64,000 nt of DNA from contig JACPAV010000006.1 in the NCBI GenBank assembly GCA_016180645.1, positions 82,604-146,603 on the forward strand. The letters run 5' to 3'. Positions 40,024-49,456 of the stretch are shown here, piece after piece. Both the position numbers and the translations under genes were made by a program. Under the pieces are notes generated by a model. The model was not told where the DNA came from, searched no databases, and saw only the letters and a program-made list of their open reading frames with translations. Each line of letters begins with the position of its first letter. The stretch's first letter is position 1. This DNA is from Nitrospirota bacterium (GTDB lineage: Bacteria; JACPQY01).

Positions 40024-41232
40024 TCATCCGCCGGTAATGGAATCGATGATCGGCGTGAGGAATTCCGTGTCCTTCCATTCGTCCGGGGGAACCGTGCCGA
40101 GATTGGGAATCAGGCCGCCGGCGGGGTACCGCGCGAATAGAGACGGATCCGCCACGGGCCTTCCGCTGTACTTGACGTAGCGGCCATTACGGACCACCAC
40201 GAGTTCCAGCGAGGGAATCACGTAAACGTACTGCCCGTCGTAGCCCACGGCGGCGAATGTATCCGCCGGCAGCCGTCGGTTGGTGCGGCCGCTGAGCCAC
40301 CATTGGTAGCCATAGCCCCGGAAGCTCCTGGAGGGCGAAGTGGAATCCGCCACCCACCCAGCGGGAACGACTTGCTTGTTTCTCCAATAACCCTGACGCT
40401 GATAGAGCAAACCAAACCGCGCAAAGTCCTGGCTCGTCATGTCCACACAGCAGTAGGTGAGAGTGTGCCCGCTCGCGTCGGTCCACCAGTCCACGCTATT
40501 TATTCCGAGGGGTGAGAAGAGCGCCTGAACTGCAAAATCGCCGGCCTTCATGCCGGTTGCCGCTTCGAGCACGCCCGACAACAGCAGGGTGTCGCCACTT
40601 GAATAGTGAAAGCGACTGCCGGGCTGCCTGGCCATTTCACGATTCGCGGCGTATGCAAGCTGGTCCCTTTCCGCCAAGCCCAGCCGGATGATATCCGAGC
40701 TGCCGAACGCCGCGGGATTGTAGTCCTCGACCCAGGCGAGTCCGGAGGCCATCGTGAGCACGTCACGAAGGGTGATACCCGCCTTATCCGTGCCCCTCCA
40801 TTGTGGAAAATACTTGGCGAGGCTGACCTCTACGCCCGGGATGATTCCTTGACCGATGGCGATTCCGATGAGGGCGCTCGCGAAGCTCTTGCCGACGGAC
40901 CAGCTTGCAGCCCACGAGCCGGCGTCGGCGCCCCCGCCGTACCACTCAGCCACGAGGACTCCGCGCCGCACCACGACCACCCCCTGCGTATTCTTGCCGG
41001 GTTGGAAGGCATAGTCTTTCGCGCGCGATAGGACGGATTCGTCCATTCCTTGTTCCACTGGGTTTTGCACGATCCAATCCGTCGTCGGCCATGAGGCATC
41101 GCCCGCTGGCGTCGGCCATGGGGCAACCTCCCGGTCGTCGCCGGAGCAGCCCGCGACCAGCATGAAGATCGCCACCCCCCACATTGGAATAAGCCGCTTT
41201 CCCGCCGTCTTGAGGAGTGACCGGCACCGCAT
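40024..41232 (-). CDS. Serine hydrolase of the beta-lactamase/DD-peptidase fold (lipoprotein)
   Basis: 402 aa from ATG 41232. A lipobox AIFMLVAGCSG gives a lipoprotein. The SxxK nucleophile is in SWSVGKSFAS and the YxS motif is RFHYSSGDTLL. The third motif, normally HxG/KTG, reads AAVGYDGQYVYVI. This is the class C-like serine hydrolase family (Pfam beta-lactamase), whose members include esterases and peptidases; a true antibiotic resistance role is not implied. It is upstream of the ICMT-like gene. Confidence 0.85.
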   Translation of the reverse strand: MRCRSLLKTAGKRLIPMWGVAIFMLVAGCSGDDREVAPWPTPAGDASWPTTDWIVQNPVEQGMDESVLSRAKDYAFQPGKNTQGVVVVRRGVLVAEWYGGGADAGSWAASWSVGKSFASALIGIAIGQGIIPGVEVSLAKYFPQWRGTDKAGITLRDVLTMASGLAWVEDYNPAAFGSSDIIRLGLAERDQLAYAANREMARQPGSRFHYSSGDTLLLSGVLEAATGMKAGDFAVQALFSPLGINSVDWWTDASGHTLTYCCVDMTSQDFARFGLLYQRQGYWRNKQVVPAGWVADSTSPSRSFRGYGYQWWLSGRTNRRLPADTFAAVGYDGQYVYVIPSLELVVVRNGRYVKYSGRPVADPSLFARYPAGGLIPNLGTVPPDEWKDTEFLTPIIDSITGG

Positions 41233-41327
41233 ATCAATCGGAACGTGGGGGTTCAGATCCTTGGGAACTCTTCGCTCAGGAATGCAAACGGAACGCGGGG
41301 CTCCCGCCTTGGCGACTCGCAACTGAT

Positions 41328-41921
41328 CTATAGCCAGCGGCGAACTCGGCGGCGGTAGGCGAGGTAGGATTCGCCGTGGAGCTTCTCAAGATGTTCCTCT
41401 TCGAGGCGAACTTGGATTTGGATGAGGACATGACCGAGAATGAGAACAACAAGGGAAACCATGTTCGGCGCGGCCAGAAAGAATCCCAGGAGCGTCACCG
41501 TCATTCCGAGGAAGATCGGATTCCTTGAGATGCGGAACAGGCCGTGAGCCACCATCTCCGTGCGGTGCTCCTGATCCACCCCCACTCGGAACGACGCCCC
41601 CATCTGCGCCTGCGCCACGGCGATCCACACGAAAGAGACGGTGAGGAGGATCAGTCCCGCCATCTTTAGGGAACGGTGTTCCAACCAGGGGATCGGTTCG
41701 AGCCAAGGGTAGGCCGAGGGGAAAAATCCGTACACCACGAGGAAAGCGGCGATGACGAGGAAAACCCACACCATGCACTGCCCCACGTAGTCATGCGCGC
41801 GGTCTCCGCGCTTGATTACGATGGGATTCACACCGGTCTGTTTCCACACACGGTAGGACCGCCACCCCATCAGCACGAGGAAGAAGGCGACGGCGTAGGC
41901 GGGAAGGATCCAGCGGGGCAT
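41328..41921 (-). CDS. Isoprenylcysteine-methyltransferase-like membrane protein
   Basis: 197 aa with five or so hydrophobic segments. The C-terminal motif HGLFRISRNPIFLGMTVTLLG followed by EEEHLEKLHGESYLAYRRRV is the signature of bacterial ICMT/PEMT-type methyltransferases. These bind S-adenosylmethionine at the RNPxY-like segment; here it is RNPIF. Substrate unknown, likely a membrane lipid or small molecule. Confidence 0.85.
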   Translation of the reverse strand: MPRWILPAYAVAFFLVLMGWRSYRVWKQTGVNPIVIKRGDRAHDYVGQCMVWVFLVIAAFLVVYGFFPSAYPWLEPIPWLEHRSLKMAGLILLTVSFVWIAVAQAQMGASFRVGVDQEHRTEMVAHGLFRISRNPIFLGMTVTLLGFFLAAPNMVSLVVLILGHVLIQIQVRLEEEHLEKLHGESYLAYRRRVRRWL

Positions 41922-41990
41922 GTGTCAGGATATTCCACGAATCGGGGGGTGGAATCAAGGCCGGACGGAGAGGAAACCCTCACCCCCGCT

Positions 41991-43538
41991 TCATCCTCTT
42001 TGCTTCAGGAGCCTCCTGACGCGGGCGGCCAGTTCCACCGGAGAGAAAGGCTTGGTGACATAGTCGTCCGCGCCCAATTCGAGACCCCGTACCACGTCGG
42101 CTTCATTCCCCAACGAGGTGAGCATCATGACCGGCTTCTTGGCGAGGGACGGCTTCTTCCGAAGCCGTTCGAGCAGTTGGAAACCATCCATGTTCGGCAT
42201 CTGAACATCCAAGAGGAAAAGTTCCACTGAAGGATCATCCGATCCAGCCAGTGCGGCCTCCCCGTCCGGATAGTGAATCACTTCGAATCCATCGTTTCCC
42301 AATCTTTGGGTCACCACCGTGGTGACGAGAGGATCGTCGTCCGCGATCAGAATCTTCCGCGTGGCAACCGCGACCTCATCATCCACCGCTGTTACCCGAT
42401 TCCTTCCGGCCGCCTTGGCCTTGTAGAGCAGACGGTCCGCCGACTCCAGAGCTTCCTCCAGTTCGGCCCCCGGCCGCACGTCGGCCACTCCCGCGGAGAA
42501 CCGGACTTGGAATGAGCGGCCATCTCCCGCTTGGAGCACCAAATCCCGGACCTCTCCGAGCGCCTTTTCAAGCGCCGCCCTGGCTCCCTGTCGATCCGCA
42601 TCAGCAAATACAGCCACGAACTCCTCGCCCCCCACCCGGGCGAAGATGTCGGCCTGACGGAGGCTTTTGCTGATGACACCCGCCGCCGAACGGAGCGCTT
42701 CATCCCCGGCGGCATGTCCGTAGGTGTCGTTGATGGATTTGAAGTGATCCATGTCGATGATGCCGATGGACACCGGCTCTTTTGCGCGTTGCGCGCGGGC
42801 CTGGGCGAGGCCGAACGCCACCCTGAGGGAGGCCCGGTTGAGCAGGCCGGTGAGTGGATCGCGGCCGGACTCCTGCAATGAAGCTCCCGCCCGCTGAAGC
42901 CGGGCGGATACCAGGGAAGCGAGGAGATCGATTTGAAACGGTTTGTCGACGTACTCGTCGGCCCCGAGCGCCAGACATTCCGTTCTCGATTGGCGGTTTC
43001 TTAGGGCGGAAAGAACAATGATCGGAACCGAGGCCATCTCCGTTTGCTCGCGCAGTTTGAGAAGGAGATTCCGGCCGTCCATGTCCGGAAGCACGATATC
43101 CAGGATGATCAGGCTGACCGGGGTCCTCGTCAGGATCTCCTGCGCCGAGGAGCCGCTGTAAGCCACCAGGATCCGGCGCGCCTCGGACGTCAATTCTTGC
43201 TTCAGCAGGCGGCCAATCGCCGGATCGTCATCCACCACCAGCACATTCGTCTTGGGAACGTCCCCGCCGGCCACGACCTCCCGCAGCGTCACGAGAAGCC
43301 TCTCCAGGCAGGCCGCCACCCGGTCGTCCGGGGCATCCTCCACTTTGCCCGCGGATTCCGTGATCTCCGGAAATCCGTACGTGGCCCCGGATCCCCGAAG
43401 GGCGTGTGCCATCCGTCGGATGGAGTCCGCGGATTTCGCTTCGTGATGGACAAAGGCCGATCTCGCCGCCTCCAACGCCTGGATTTGGGAGGACATCTGT
43501 TCCCGGTACCAGCTCTTGAGGCTCTCCAAACTATCCAC
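41991..43538 (-). CDS. Hpt-REC-GGDEF-REC diguanylate cyclase
   Basis: 515 aa, paralogue of 13069-14613 but with every key residue intact. The Hpt histidine (RRMAHALRGSGATYG), receiver-1 Asp (SLIILDIVLPDMDG), GGDEF signature (RVGGEEFVAVFAD) and receiver-2 Asp (LFLLDVQMPNMDG) are all present. It should make cyclic-di-GMP from GTP and be controlled by phosphorylation. It is the last gene of the hybrid-kinase operon, 27 nt after the single-domain receiver. Confidence 0.92.
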   Translation of the reverse strand: MDSLESLKSWYREQMSSQIQALEAARSAFVHHEAKSADSIRRMAHALRGSGATYGFPEITESAGKVEDAPDDRVAACLERLLVTLREVVAGGDVPKTNVLVVDDDPAIGRLLKQELTSEARRILVAYSGSSAQEILTRTPVSLIILDIVLPDMDGRNLLLKLREQTEMASVPIIVLSALRNRQSRTECLALGADEYVDKPFQIDLLASLVSARLQRAGASLQESGRDPLTGLLNRASLRVAFGLAQARAQRAKEPVSIGIIDMDHFKSINDTYGHAAGDEALRSAAGVISKSLRQADIFARVGGEEFVAVFADADRQGARAALEKALGEVRDLVLQAGDGRSFQVRFSAGVADVRPGAELEEALESADRLLYKAKAAGRNRVTAVDDEVAVATRKILIADDDPLVTTVVTQRLGNDGFEVIHYPDGEAALAGSDDPSVELFLLDVQMPNMDGFQLLERLRKKPSLAKKPVMMLTSLGNEADVVRGLELGADDYVTKPFSPVELAARVRRLLKQRG

Positions 43539-43565
43539 GGTTCATGCAGGCCGAAGACGGCCCGT

Positions 43566-43970
43566 TCAAGGAGTGGCGCCGGAGGCCGCGCGGCCCCAGA
43601 TTTCCCGCACCCGGCCCGGCAGACTCATCGGATCGAAAGGTTTGGTGATGATGTCTATGGCGCCGAGGCTCCTGAAGTGCGCCACCTCCTGCGGCTGCGC
43701 TTTGGCCGTGATGAAAACGACCGGAATACCGGCGAGATCGCGCGACCCGCGCATGGCCCTCAAGGTTGTCGGCCCATCCATCTCCGGCATCATGACATCC
43801 ATCAGAACGAGATCAGGCTTGAACGGCCCGACCTCGCGAAGCGCTTCCGCTCCGGAGGAACAGACTTTCACCGTGAAGCCGCCGACCGATTCGAGTGAGA
43901 CTTTCGCCACCATCTGAATGCTGAGGTCGTCCTCCACCAGCATGATCCGTTTCAACTCGGCTCCACCCAT
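43566..43970 (-). CDS. Single-domain response regulator
   Basis: 134 aa CheY-like receiver: the acidic pair in LVEDD, phosphoacceptor in DLVLMDVMMPEMDG, Thr in VVFITAKA and Lys in ITKPFDP. There is no output domain. It lies 3 nt after the hybrid kinase and 27 nt before the cyclase, so it can shuttle phosphate between them. Confidence 0.92.
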   Translation of the reverse strand: MGGAELKRIMLVEDDLSIQMVAKVSLESVGGFTVKVCSSGAEALREVGPFKPDLVLMDVMMPEMDGPTTLRAMRGSRDLAGIPVVFITAKAQPQEVAHFRSLGAIDIITKPFDPMSLPGRVREIWGRAASGATP

Positions 43971-43973
43971 GGC

Positions 43974-46376
43974 TCAACTCCGGGGATGGCCCCCTCCCAG
44001 GACCGACTGGATGGTCGCCAGGAGCTGCTCATTGGAGGTTCGAGCCTTCACCAGCGAAGCCGCGGCCTCTTGCGCCTCCTGACCGGTAATCTCATTCGCT
44101 GAAAAAATCACGACCGGGACAGAGGGTCCCAACCGGGATTTGATGAGCGGAACGAGATCCCAACCGGAGCCGTCCGGAAGCCCGAGATCCAGGATGACCA
44201 GATCGAATACCCGATCCTTCAGACTTTCGCGGGCCGTTGCGAGGTTCGCCGCCCAAGATACCTCGGCCGTGCTTCCCAAGATGGATTGGACGACCCGGAA
44301 ATTGTCCGGATCGTCCTCCACGTGGAGGATGGACAGGTGCCCCCCTTTTTCTTTTCGAGTAGCGCGCGCAAGGGCGTTCTGGAGCCGGCCTGGGTCGATG
44401 GGTTTGGAAATCCAATCGATCACGCCGAGGGCGTCCCCGTTGATCTCCCGCTTTCCGTCCTGCGCCTTTACGGAGACGACCACAATCGGGAGTTCGGCGG
44501 TATCCTCCCGGCTCCGCAACTCTCGTATCAGCGAGATCCCATCCTGCCCTGGGAGCATCAGATCGAGCGTCATGGCCTCGTACCGGCCTTGCGCGAGAAA
44601 CTCCTTGGCCTCGGCGGCGGAGTGGGCCACGTCCGTCTCGCAGCCGGACTGCGCCAGCATGAGCTGGAGGAGTCGGCCGATGTCCACATCATCTTCGCAG
44701 ATCAACACTCTTCGTTTCCCGGTGTCGACCCCCACCGGAACTTCGGGGGTCTTCGCGACCGCGGGGAGATCCACATGGAACGTCGTCCCCTTACCGAGTT
44801 CGGTCTCAAAACCGATCTCCCCCTGGAGCCGGTCCACGATGGCCTTGCAAATACTCAGGCCCAGCCCGGTCCCTTCCTTTTGGCGGGTGTCCGAAGAATC
44901 GGCCTGCGCAAACTTCTGGAAGATTCGCGCGCGAAAGGCCTCTGGGATTCCCGGCCCGTGGTCCGTTACGGAAATCCGCACACCCTTGGGGTGAGACCGC
45001 ACCGCGACCCGGACCGATCCGCCCGCCGCCGAGAATTTGACCGCGTTCGAGAGCAGATTGGTCAGAACCTGAGCGAGCCGATCGGGATCCACACTCACCC
45101 TTGCCCCTGGAAGGCGATCGGTCAGTTCGAGACGGACCTTGTAATTATCCCCGAAGCCCCTCGTGGACTCCAGGGTCTGATCGATCAGGGCCATCAGGTC
45201 CACCGGCTTGACCTGGAACGGCATTTTGCCCGCTTCGATCTTTTCGATGTCGAGAATGTCGTTGATCAACCTGACCAGGCGATCGGTATTGTTCACCGCG
45301 ATGTCGATCATTTGTTTCACGCCATCGGGCAGGGATCCGACCACCCCGCCCGCGATCAGCCCGAGCGATCCCCGGATCGAGGTCAGGGGTGTTCGAAGTT
45401 CGTGGCTCACGATGGAAATGAATTCGTTTTTCATACGCTCGATCTGCTTGCGCTCCGAGATATCTTCGACCGTGCCTTCGTAATAGGACAACGCCCCACG
45501 TTCGTCGTACACCGCCCGCGCGTTCTCGGAGATCCAGATGACGCTGGAGTCCTTGCGCCTGACTTGGGATTCGAAGTTTCGGACCTGCCCCTCGCGGGCA
45601 AGCAGTTCGCGGAATTCCTCGCGGCGGCCGGGCAGGACATAGAGCTGCCGGGCGATGTCGGAAAAGCCGCGGATCAACTCGGCGGGAGAATCGTACCCAT
45701 AGATGCGAGCCAGGGCGGGGTTGGCGCTGATATATTGCCCGTCCGGGGTCGTCTGGAAGATTCCTTCCAACGTGTGCTCGAAAATACTGCGGTACTTCCT
45801 CTCGGCGCGACGGAGACCATCGATAAAGGGGCGCGATGCCCAGACGACCAGCAGAATGGCAAGCATCGACTCGACGAGGACAAGGGCCACAATGGCCCTT
45901 CGAACGGGGCGCACGCGGGACTCGATGGAATCGCGGTCCAAGCCGATATGGAGGGTGAAGCCGCGTCTCAATTCCACCGGAACATCGATGTAGGCGGCCC
46001 GGCCTCCCTCCTTCACCCGCTTGGCCACAAAGCCCGGTGGAGGTCCTCCTCGCTCTTCCCAACCGGCGCCCGCGAAGGCCCGCGCCGTTACGGCCCCCGC
46101 CGAATCGACCACCTCCACGTAGGCGAGGCCGGGCATGCGCACCAGTTTGTTCAGCACGCCGCTCCCCACTTCCTGATTGGATTCAATCGAATCGTTGAGG
46201 GAAGTGACGAGCGAAGAAGCGATGGAGCGACCCCATGCGACGGCTTCTTCGCGAAGGGCCTCGGCCACCTGCCTGACGCCGTAGGTCGCGATTCCCAAAC
46301 CGGCGGCCAGCAGGAGGAGGCTCAGCAGCCCCACCCTTAGGGCGAGGGAGATGCGTGAACGTTCACTCCCTTCCAT
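43974..46376 (-). CDS. Hybrid sensor histidine kinase with two C-terminal receivers
   Basis: 800 aa from ATG 46376. Two transmembrane helices (VGLLSLLLLAAGLGIATYG and AIVALVLVESMLAILLVVW) flank a periplasmic sensor of about 120 aa. Then come a PAS domain (YRSIFEHTLEGIFQT, YISANPALARIYGY), HisKA (FISIVSHELRTPLTS), HATPase (LTNLLSNAVKFS, TDHGPGIP, GTGLGLSICKA) and receivers with Asp in AMTLDLMLPGQDG and LVILDLGLPDGSG. All phospho-residues are present. It heads an operon with the receiver and cyclase genes and may switch lifestyle through cyclic-di-GMP. Confidence 0.92.
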   Translation of the reverse strand: MEGSERSRISLALRVGLLSLLLLAAGLGIATYGVRQVAEALREEAVAWGRSIASSLVTSLNDSIESNQEVGSGVLNKLVRMPGLAYVEVVDSAGAVTARAFAGAGWEERGGPPPGFVAKRVKEGGRAAYIDVPVELRRGFTLHIGLDRDSIESRVRPVRRAIVALVLVESMLAILLVVWASRPFIDGLRRAERKYRSIFEHTLEGIFQTTPDGQYISANPALARIYGYDSPAELIRGFSDIARQLYVLPGRREEFRELLAREGQVRNFESQVRRKDSSVIWISENARAVYDERGALSYYEGTVEDISERKQIERMKNEFISIVSHELRTPLTSIRGSLGLIAGGVVGSLPDGVKQMIDIAVNNTDRLVRLINDILDIEKIEAGKMPFQVKPVDLMALIDQTLESTRGFGDNYKVRLELTDRLPGARVSVDPDRLAQVLTNLLSNAVKFSAAGGSVRVAVRSHPKGVRISVTDHGPGIPEAFRARIFQKFAQADSSDTRQKEGTGLGLSICKAIVDRLQGEIGFETELGKGTTFHVDLPAVAKTPEVPVGVDTGKRRVLICEDDVDIGRLLQLMLAQSGCETDVAHSAAEAKEFLAQGRYEAMTLDLMLPGQDGISLIRELRSREDTAELPIVVVSVKAQDGKREINGDALGVIDWISKPIDPGRLQNALARATRKEKGGHLSILHVEDDPDNFRVVQSILGSTAEVSWAANLATARESLKDRVFDLVILDLGLPDGSGWDLVPLIKSRLGPSVPVVIFSANEITGQEAQEAAASLVKARTSNEQLLATIQSVLGGGHPRS

Positions 46377-46579
46377 GATCGGTGCTCCCCGGTGGTGTAA
46401 TGGTGATCCCGTCGGTCCACTTATGACCCGCAAAAAAACCCACGTCTCGCATGGCTTGTTTCCCCGTGGTCTTCAGGCTCAGGATGACGGCTCTCCGGCC
46501 CGAAAGACTTCGGACTGGAGGCAAGGATAGGTGATATGGCCTGCAAAGTCCAGCCGGGAAAGGTCGTGCCGGCGGAAGG

Positions 46580-47599
46580 TCAAATCGTCTCGAGAACGCG
46601 GTTGCGTCGGAGGAACATGCGCCAGGCGACCAGAGCCACCACGATTCCCCCGCCCAGAATCGCGGCATGAGGAAGGAGGAGCGAGGCGTCAAAGACCAGC
46701 GGCGCAGGATGGACCGCGGGAACGACGATCAGGTACTTTTCGATCGCCCCGCCCACCAGCACCAGAATCGCCACGAAAGACAGCGCGCCCACCGAGTGAC
46801 GCACCTGAGTGTTGATCAGCATGAAGAACGGAAGGAACAGCTTCACGATCATCATCGCCCAGAAGAGCCGGGGCGCCCAGTTCCAGATGCGGAGATTCAC
46901 CGGCTCGATTTCGTGAGGAATGTTTCCGTACCAGTAGACCATGTAGAGCGAGAATCCGGTGTAGATCCACACGAAGGTGAATCCGAGCAGGAGCTGTCCC
47001 ATGAAATCGAACTGCTGGAGGTTGATCTTGGGTCCCATCGGGGAGCGTCTGAGGAAGGCGAAGGTCAGGATGGCGGCCGCGACACCCACTTGGAGGCTGC
47101 CGACAATGAACCAAGGCGCAAAGACCGAGGGATACCAGTGGCCGATCAGGTTCGAGCCGAAGTCCCAACTCAGAATCGTCTGCGCCGTGAAGAACATCAT
47201 GATGGTGAACGTGCTGAGAACGATCAACGACAACGGCTTCAGGGTCCTGCCCTTGAAGAAGAGGGCCATGCCCAGGAGGTAGAAAATGAGATTGACCATG
47301 ATGTTCCGGAATGCCAGTTGGGGAATATTCAGCCAGTAGGCGTCTTCGTGACGGCCGAGCCAGGAGAAGATGTGGTGCCGGCCGACCAGCAGCGCGATCA
47401 GGAGGGCAACCGCCAGCGGAGCGAACATGACCATGGATTCGAGGACGGGCTGGAGCGGCCGCGGCCAGGTGGATCGGGCGACTCGGAATACGGCCGAGAG
47501 AGCAATCCACGCCTGGGAAATCCCGATGAGGTACAAGGTGGTGGCGACCAGCATTCCCCACTGAGGTGAACCCATCCACGCCGCGCCGGTCTCGTGCAT
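46580..47599 (-). CDS. actF: Alternative complex III membrane subunit ActF (NrfD-like)
   Basis: 339 aa from ATG 47599, which overlaps the actD stop by one base (TGATG). About nine or ten membrane helices are visible (for example MLVATTLYLIGISQAWIALS and FWAMMIVKLFLPFFMLI). In ACIII this NrfD-type subunit is a quinone-site partner of ActC. It is the last gene of the act cluster, followed by unrelated signalling genes. ActE, normally between ActD and ActF, is absent here. Confidence 0.8.
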   Translation of the reverse strand: MHETGAAWMGSPQWGMLVATTLYLIGISQAWIALSAVFRVARSTWPRPLQPVLESMVMFAPLAVALLIALLVGRHHIFSWLGRHEDAYWLNIPQLAFRNIMVNLIFYLLGMALFFKGRTLKPLSLIVLSTFTIMMFFTAQTILSWDFGSNLIGHWYPSVFAPWFIVGSLQVGVAAAILTFAFLRRSPMGPKINLQQFDFMGQLLLGFTFVWIYTGFSLYMVYWYGNIPHEIEPVNLRIWNWAPRLFWAMMIVKLFLPFFMLINTQVRHSVGALSFVAILVLVGGAIEKYLIVVPAVHPAPLVFDASLLLPHAAILGGGIVVALVAWRMFLRRNRVLETI

Positions 47600-48105
47600 C
47601 ACACCCCCCCTGCTTCGAGCATTCGGATGTCGCCGCCGGCCTTCTTGAGGTGGTTCTGGACTTGAGTCAGGTGACCGTCCGGACACTCGACGAAGAGAAC
47701 CAGCTTGTCCTCACTCGCCCTTTCTTCATAGAACGACACCTTCCGTCTCCATCGGCGCGTGAGAAGGACCAGGCCCGTGAACGTCCCGATGAAACCAAAA
47801 AGATTGGCGCACTCATACGCGATGACCAGCGCCGGAGGGATCGACATGATCGGTTTGCCCCCCGTCATGATGTTCGCCAGAAAGAACGTTCCCAGTACCA
47901 GCGTCAATCCGAACAGGATGCCGAAGGCGGCCCCCAGGCCGGAGAAGAACCATACCCGAGCGCTCTTGGGCTTCAATTCCATCTGGATATCTTCATAGGG
48001 AATCGGTGATTGGCAGAGCATTTCCCTGTAGCCGGCCTTCTTCAACTCCCGGATGGCGTGCAGGGCGGTTTCCGGATCGGGAAAGATACCGCAGGCGTTT
48101 ACCAT
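47599..48105 (-). CDS. actD: Alternative complex III subunit ActD (DUF3341)
   Basis: 168 aa. The DUF3341 signature ACGIFPDPETALHAIRELKKAG starts the protein. Two transmembrane helices follow (FFSGLGAAFGILFGLTLVLG and ALVIAYECANLFGFIGTFTG). A C-terminal domain ends LFVECPDGHLTQVQNHLKKA. It is a structural membrane subunit, lies 39 nt after actC and overlaps actF by one base. Confidence 0.9.
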   Translation of the reverse strand: MVNACGIFPDPETALHAIRELKKAGYREMLCQSPIPYEDIQMELKPKSARVWFFSGLGAAFGILFGLTLVLGTFFLANIMTGGKPIMSIPPALVIAYECANLFGFIGTFTGLVLLTRRWRRKVSFYEERASEDKLVLFVECPDGHLTQVQNHLKKAGGDIRMLEAGGV

Positions 48106-48144
48106 TGCGGCGTGATCCCGTGACCCCGTGACCCCGTGAGCCGG

Positions 48145-49455
48145 CTAGTGGCCATGGAGTTCCTCTTTGACTTCGTACATCGAGACGGCCGGGCAGACTT
48201 TGGCGAATATCAGGAGCAGAAACGCGAACATCGAAAACGTTCCGATCACGATGGACGAATCCACCCACGTCGGCTGGATGTCGCCCCACGAGGCCGGGAT
48301 GTAGCTCCGGGTCGTGGAGATGACGATCATCACGCGCTCCAGCCACATGCCGAGATTGATCAGGATCGACGTGACCAGAAGGAACGGCGCCGAGCGGCGG
48401 AACCGGCGGGAAATCAGGAACAGCGGGAGCACGCCGGCCGTGGCCACCATCGTCCAAAAGTGAACGCTGGAGGGCCCGCTGAACCGCGACAGCACCACGT
48501 TCTTGTGGAACACGTCGCCGCCGAACCACTCGGGCAGGATTTCCATGAGGGAGAGGTAGAACCAGATCAGGTAAATGGCGAAAATGAGCTGCGCCAGTTT
48601 GTCAAGGTGATCGTCCGTGATGATGTCTTTCAACCGGTAGAACTTGCGCATGATGATCAGCAGCGTGGCCACCATGGCGACGCCGGAAAAGATGGCTCCG
48701 GCCACGAAGTATGGGGCGAACACGGTGCTGTGCCAGCCGGGTTGGATGGACATGGCGAAGTCCCACGACACGATGCCGTGCACGGTGGGTACGATGGCGG
48801 TGAGGAAGGCCGCATAGATCGAGTACGCTTTCCCGAAGACCCACCATTCCCGGTTCGTTCCTTTCCATCCCAGCGCGAGCGCGCCGTAGATCGACCGTTT
48901 GATCCCCTTGCTGTTGTCCCGCACGATGGCGAAATCGGGGATCATGCCGAAATAGAGGAAGATGCTCGAACCGACAAGATAGGAGGTGACCGCGATGGTG
49001 TCCCACGCGAGCGGCGAGCGGTAGTTTGGCCACAATCCGCGCTGGTTGGGATACGGCAGGAGCCAGTAGAACTTCCACACGCGGCCAAGGTGAATGAGCG
49101 GGAACAGGGCCGCGCACAGGAGGGAGACGGTCGTCATCGCCTCGGCGATCCTGTACAGCGGCTTTCGCCATTGAACTTTGAGCAGGTGGAGGATGGCCGA
49201 CAGCAGCGTTCCCGCGTGGCTGACGCCGATCCAGAACACAAAGGTACCGATATACAGGAACCACATCGAGGGGTGACGCTTGCCCGAGACTCCCATGCCC
49301 TCATCGATCTGCACGTACCAGGCGTAACCCATCCAAACCACCAGGCCGCCCGTGACCATCACGGCGAGGACGTAGAGCGGACTGAGACGAAACATCGTGC
49401 GGAGGACGTCTCGATTGACATCCGAGAAACTGATGCGCGGGCGATGGGATTCCAT
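48145..49455 (-). CDS. actC: Alternative complex III quinol-oxidising subunit ActC (NrfD-like)
   Basis: 436 aa with ten membrane helices (for example LYVLAVMVTGGLVVWMGYAW and VLPLFLISRRFRRSAPFLLV). It belongs to the NrfD/PsrC family and holds a quinol-binding site facing the periplasm. The start is adjacent to the actB stop. Within the complex, electrons pass from this site to the iron-sulfur clusters of ActB and the hemes of ActA. Confidence 0.92.
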   Translation of the reverse strand: MESHRPRISFSDVNRDVLRTMFRLSPLYVLAVMVTGGLVVWMGYAWYVQIDEGMGVSGKRHPSMWFLYIGTFVFWIGVSHAGTLLSAILHLLKVQWRKPLYRIAEAMTTVSLLCAALFPLIHLGRVWKFYWLLPYPNQRGLWPNYRSPLAWDTIAVTSYLVGSSIFLYFGMIPDFAIVRDNSKGIKRSIYGALALGWKGTNREWWVFGKAYSIYAAFLTAIVPTVHGIVSWDFAMSIQPGWHSTVFAPYFVAGAIFSGVAMVATLLIIMRKFYRLKDIITDDHLDKLAQLIFAIYLIWFYLSLMEILPEWFGGDVFHKNVVLSRFSGPSSVHFWTMVATAGVLPLFLISRRFRRSAPFLLVTSILINLGMWLERVMIVISTTRSYIPASWGDIQPTWVDSSIVIGTFSMFAFLLLIFAKVCPAVSMYEVKEELHGH

Positions 49456-49456
49456 G

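Noticed and set aside
40024-41232. Antibiotic-resistance beta-lactamase
   Set aside because: The third motif is GYDGQ rather than KTG, and the family is mostly esterases and peptidases; only a serine-hydrolase call is supported.
44286-46340. 684-codon open frame on the plus strand
   Set aside because: It is antisense to the hybrid histidine kinase, which has all its domains. Long antisense frames are expected in GC-rich genes.
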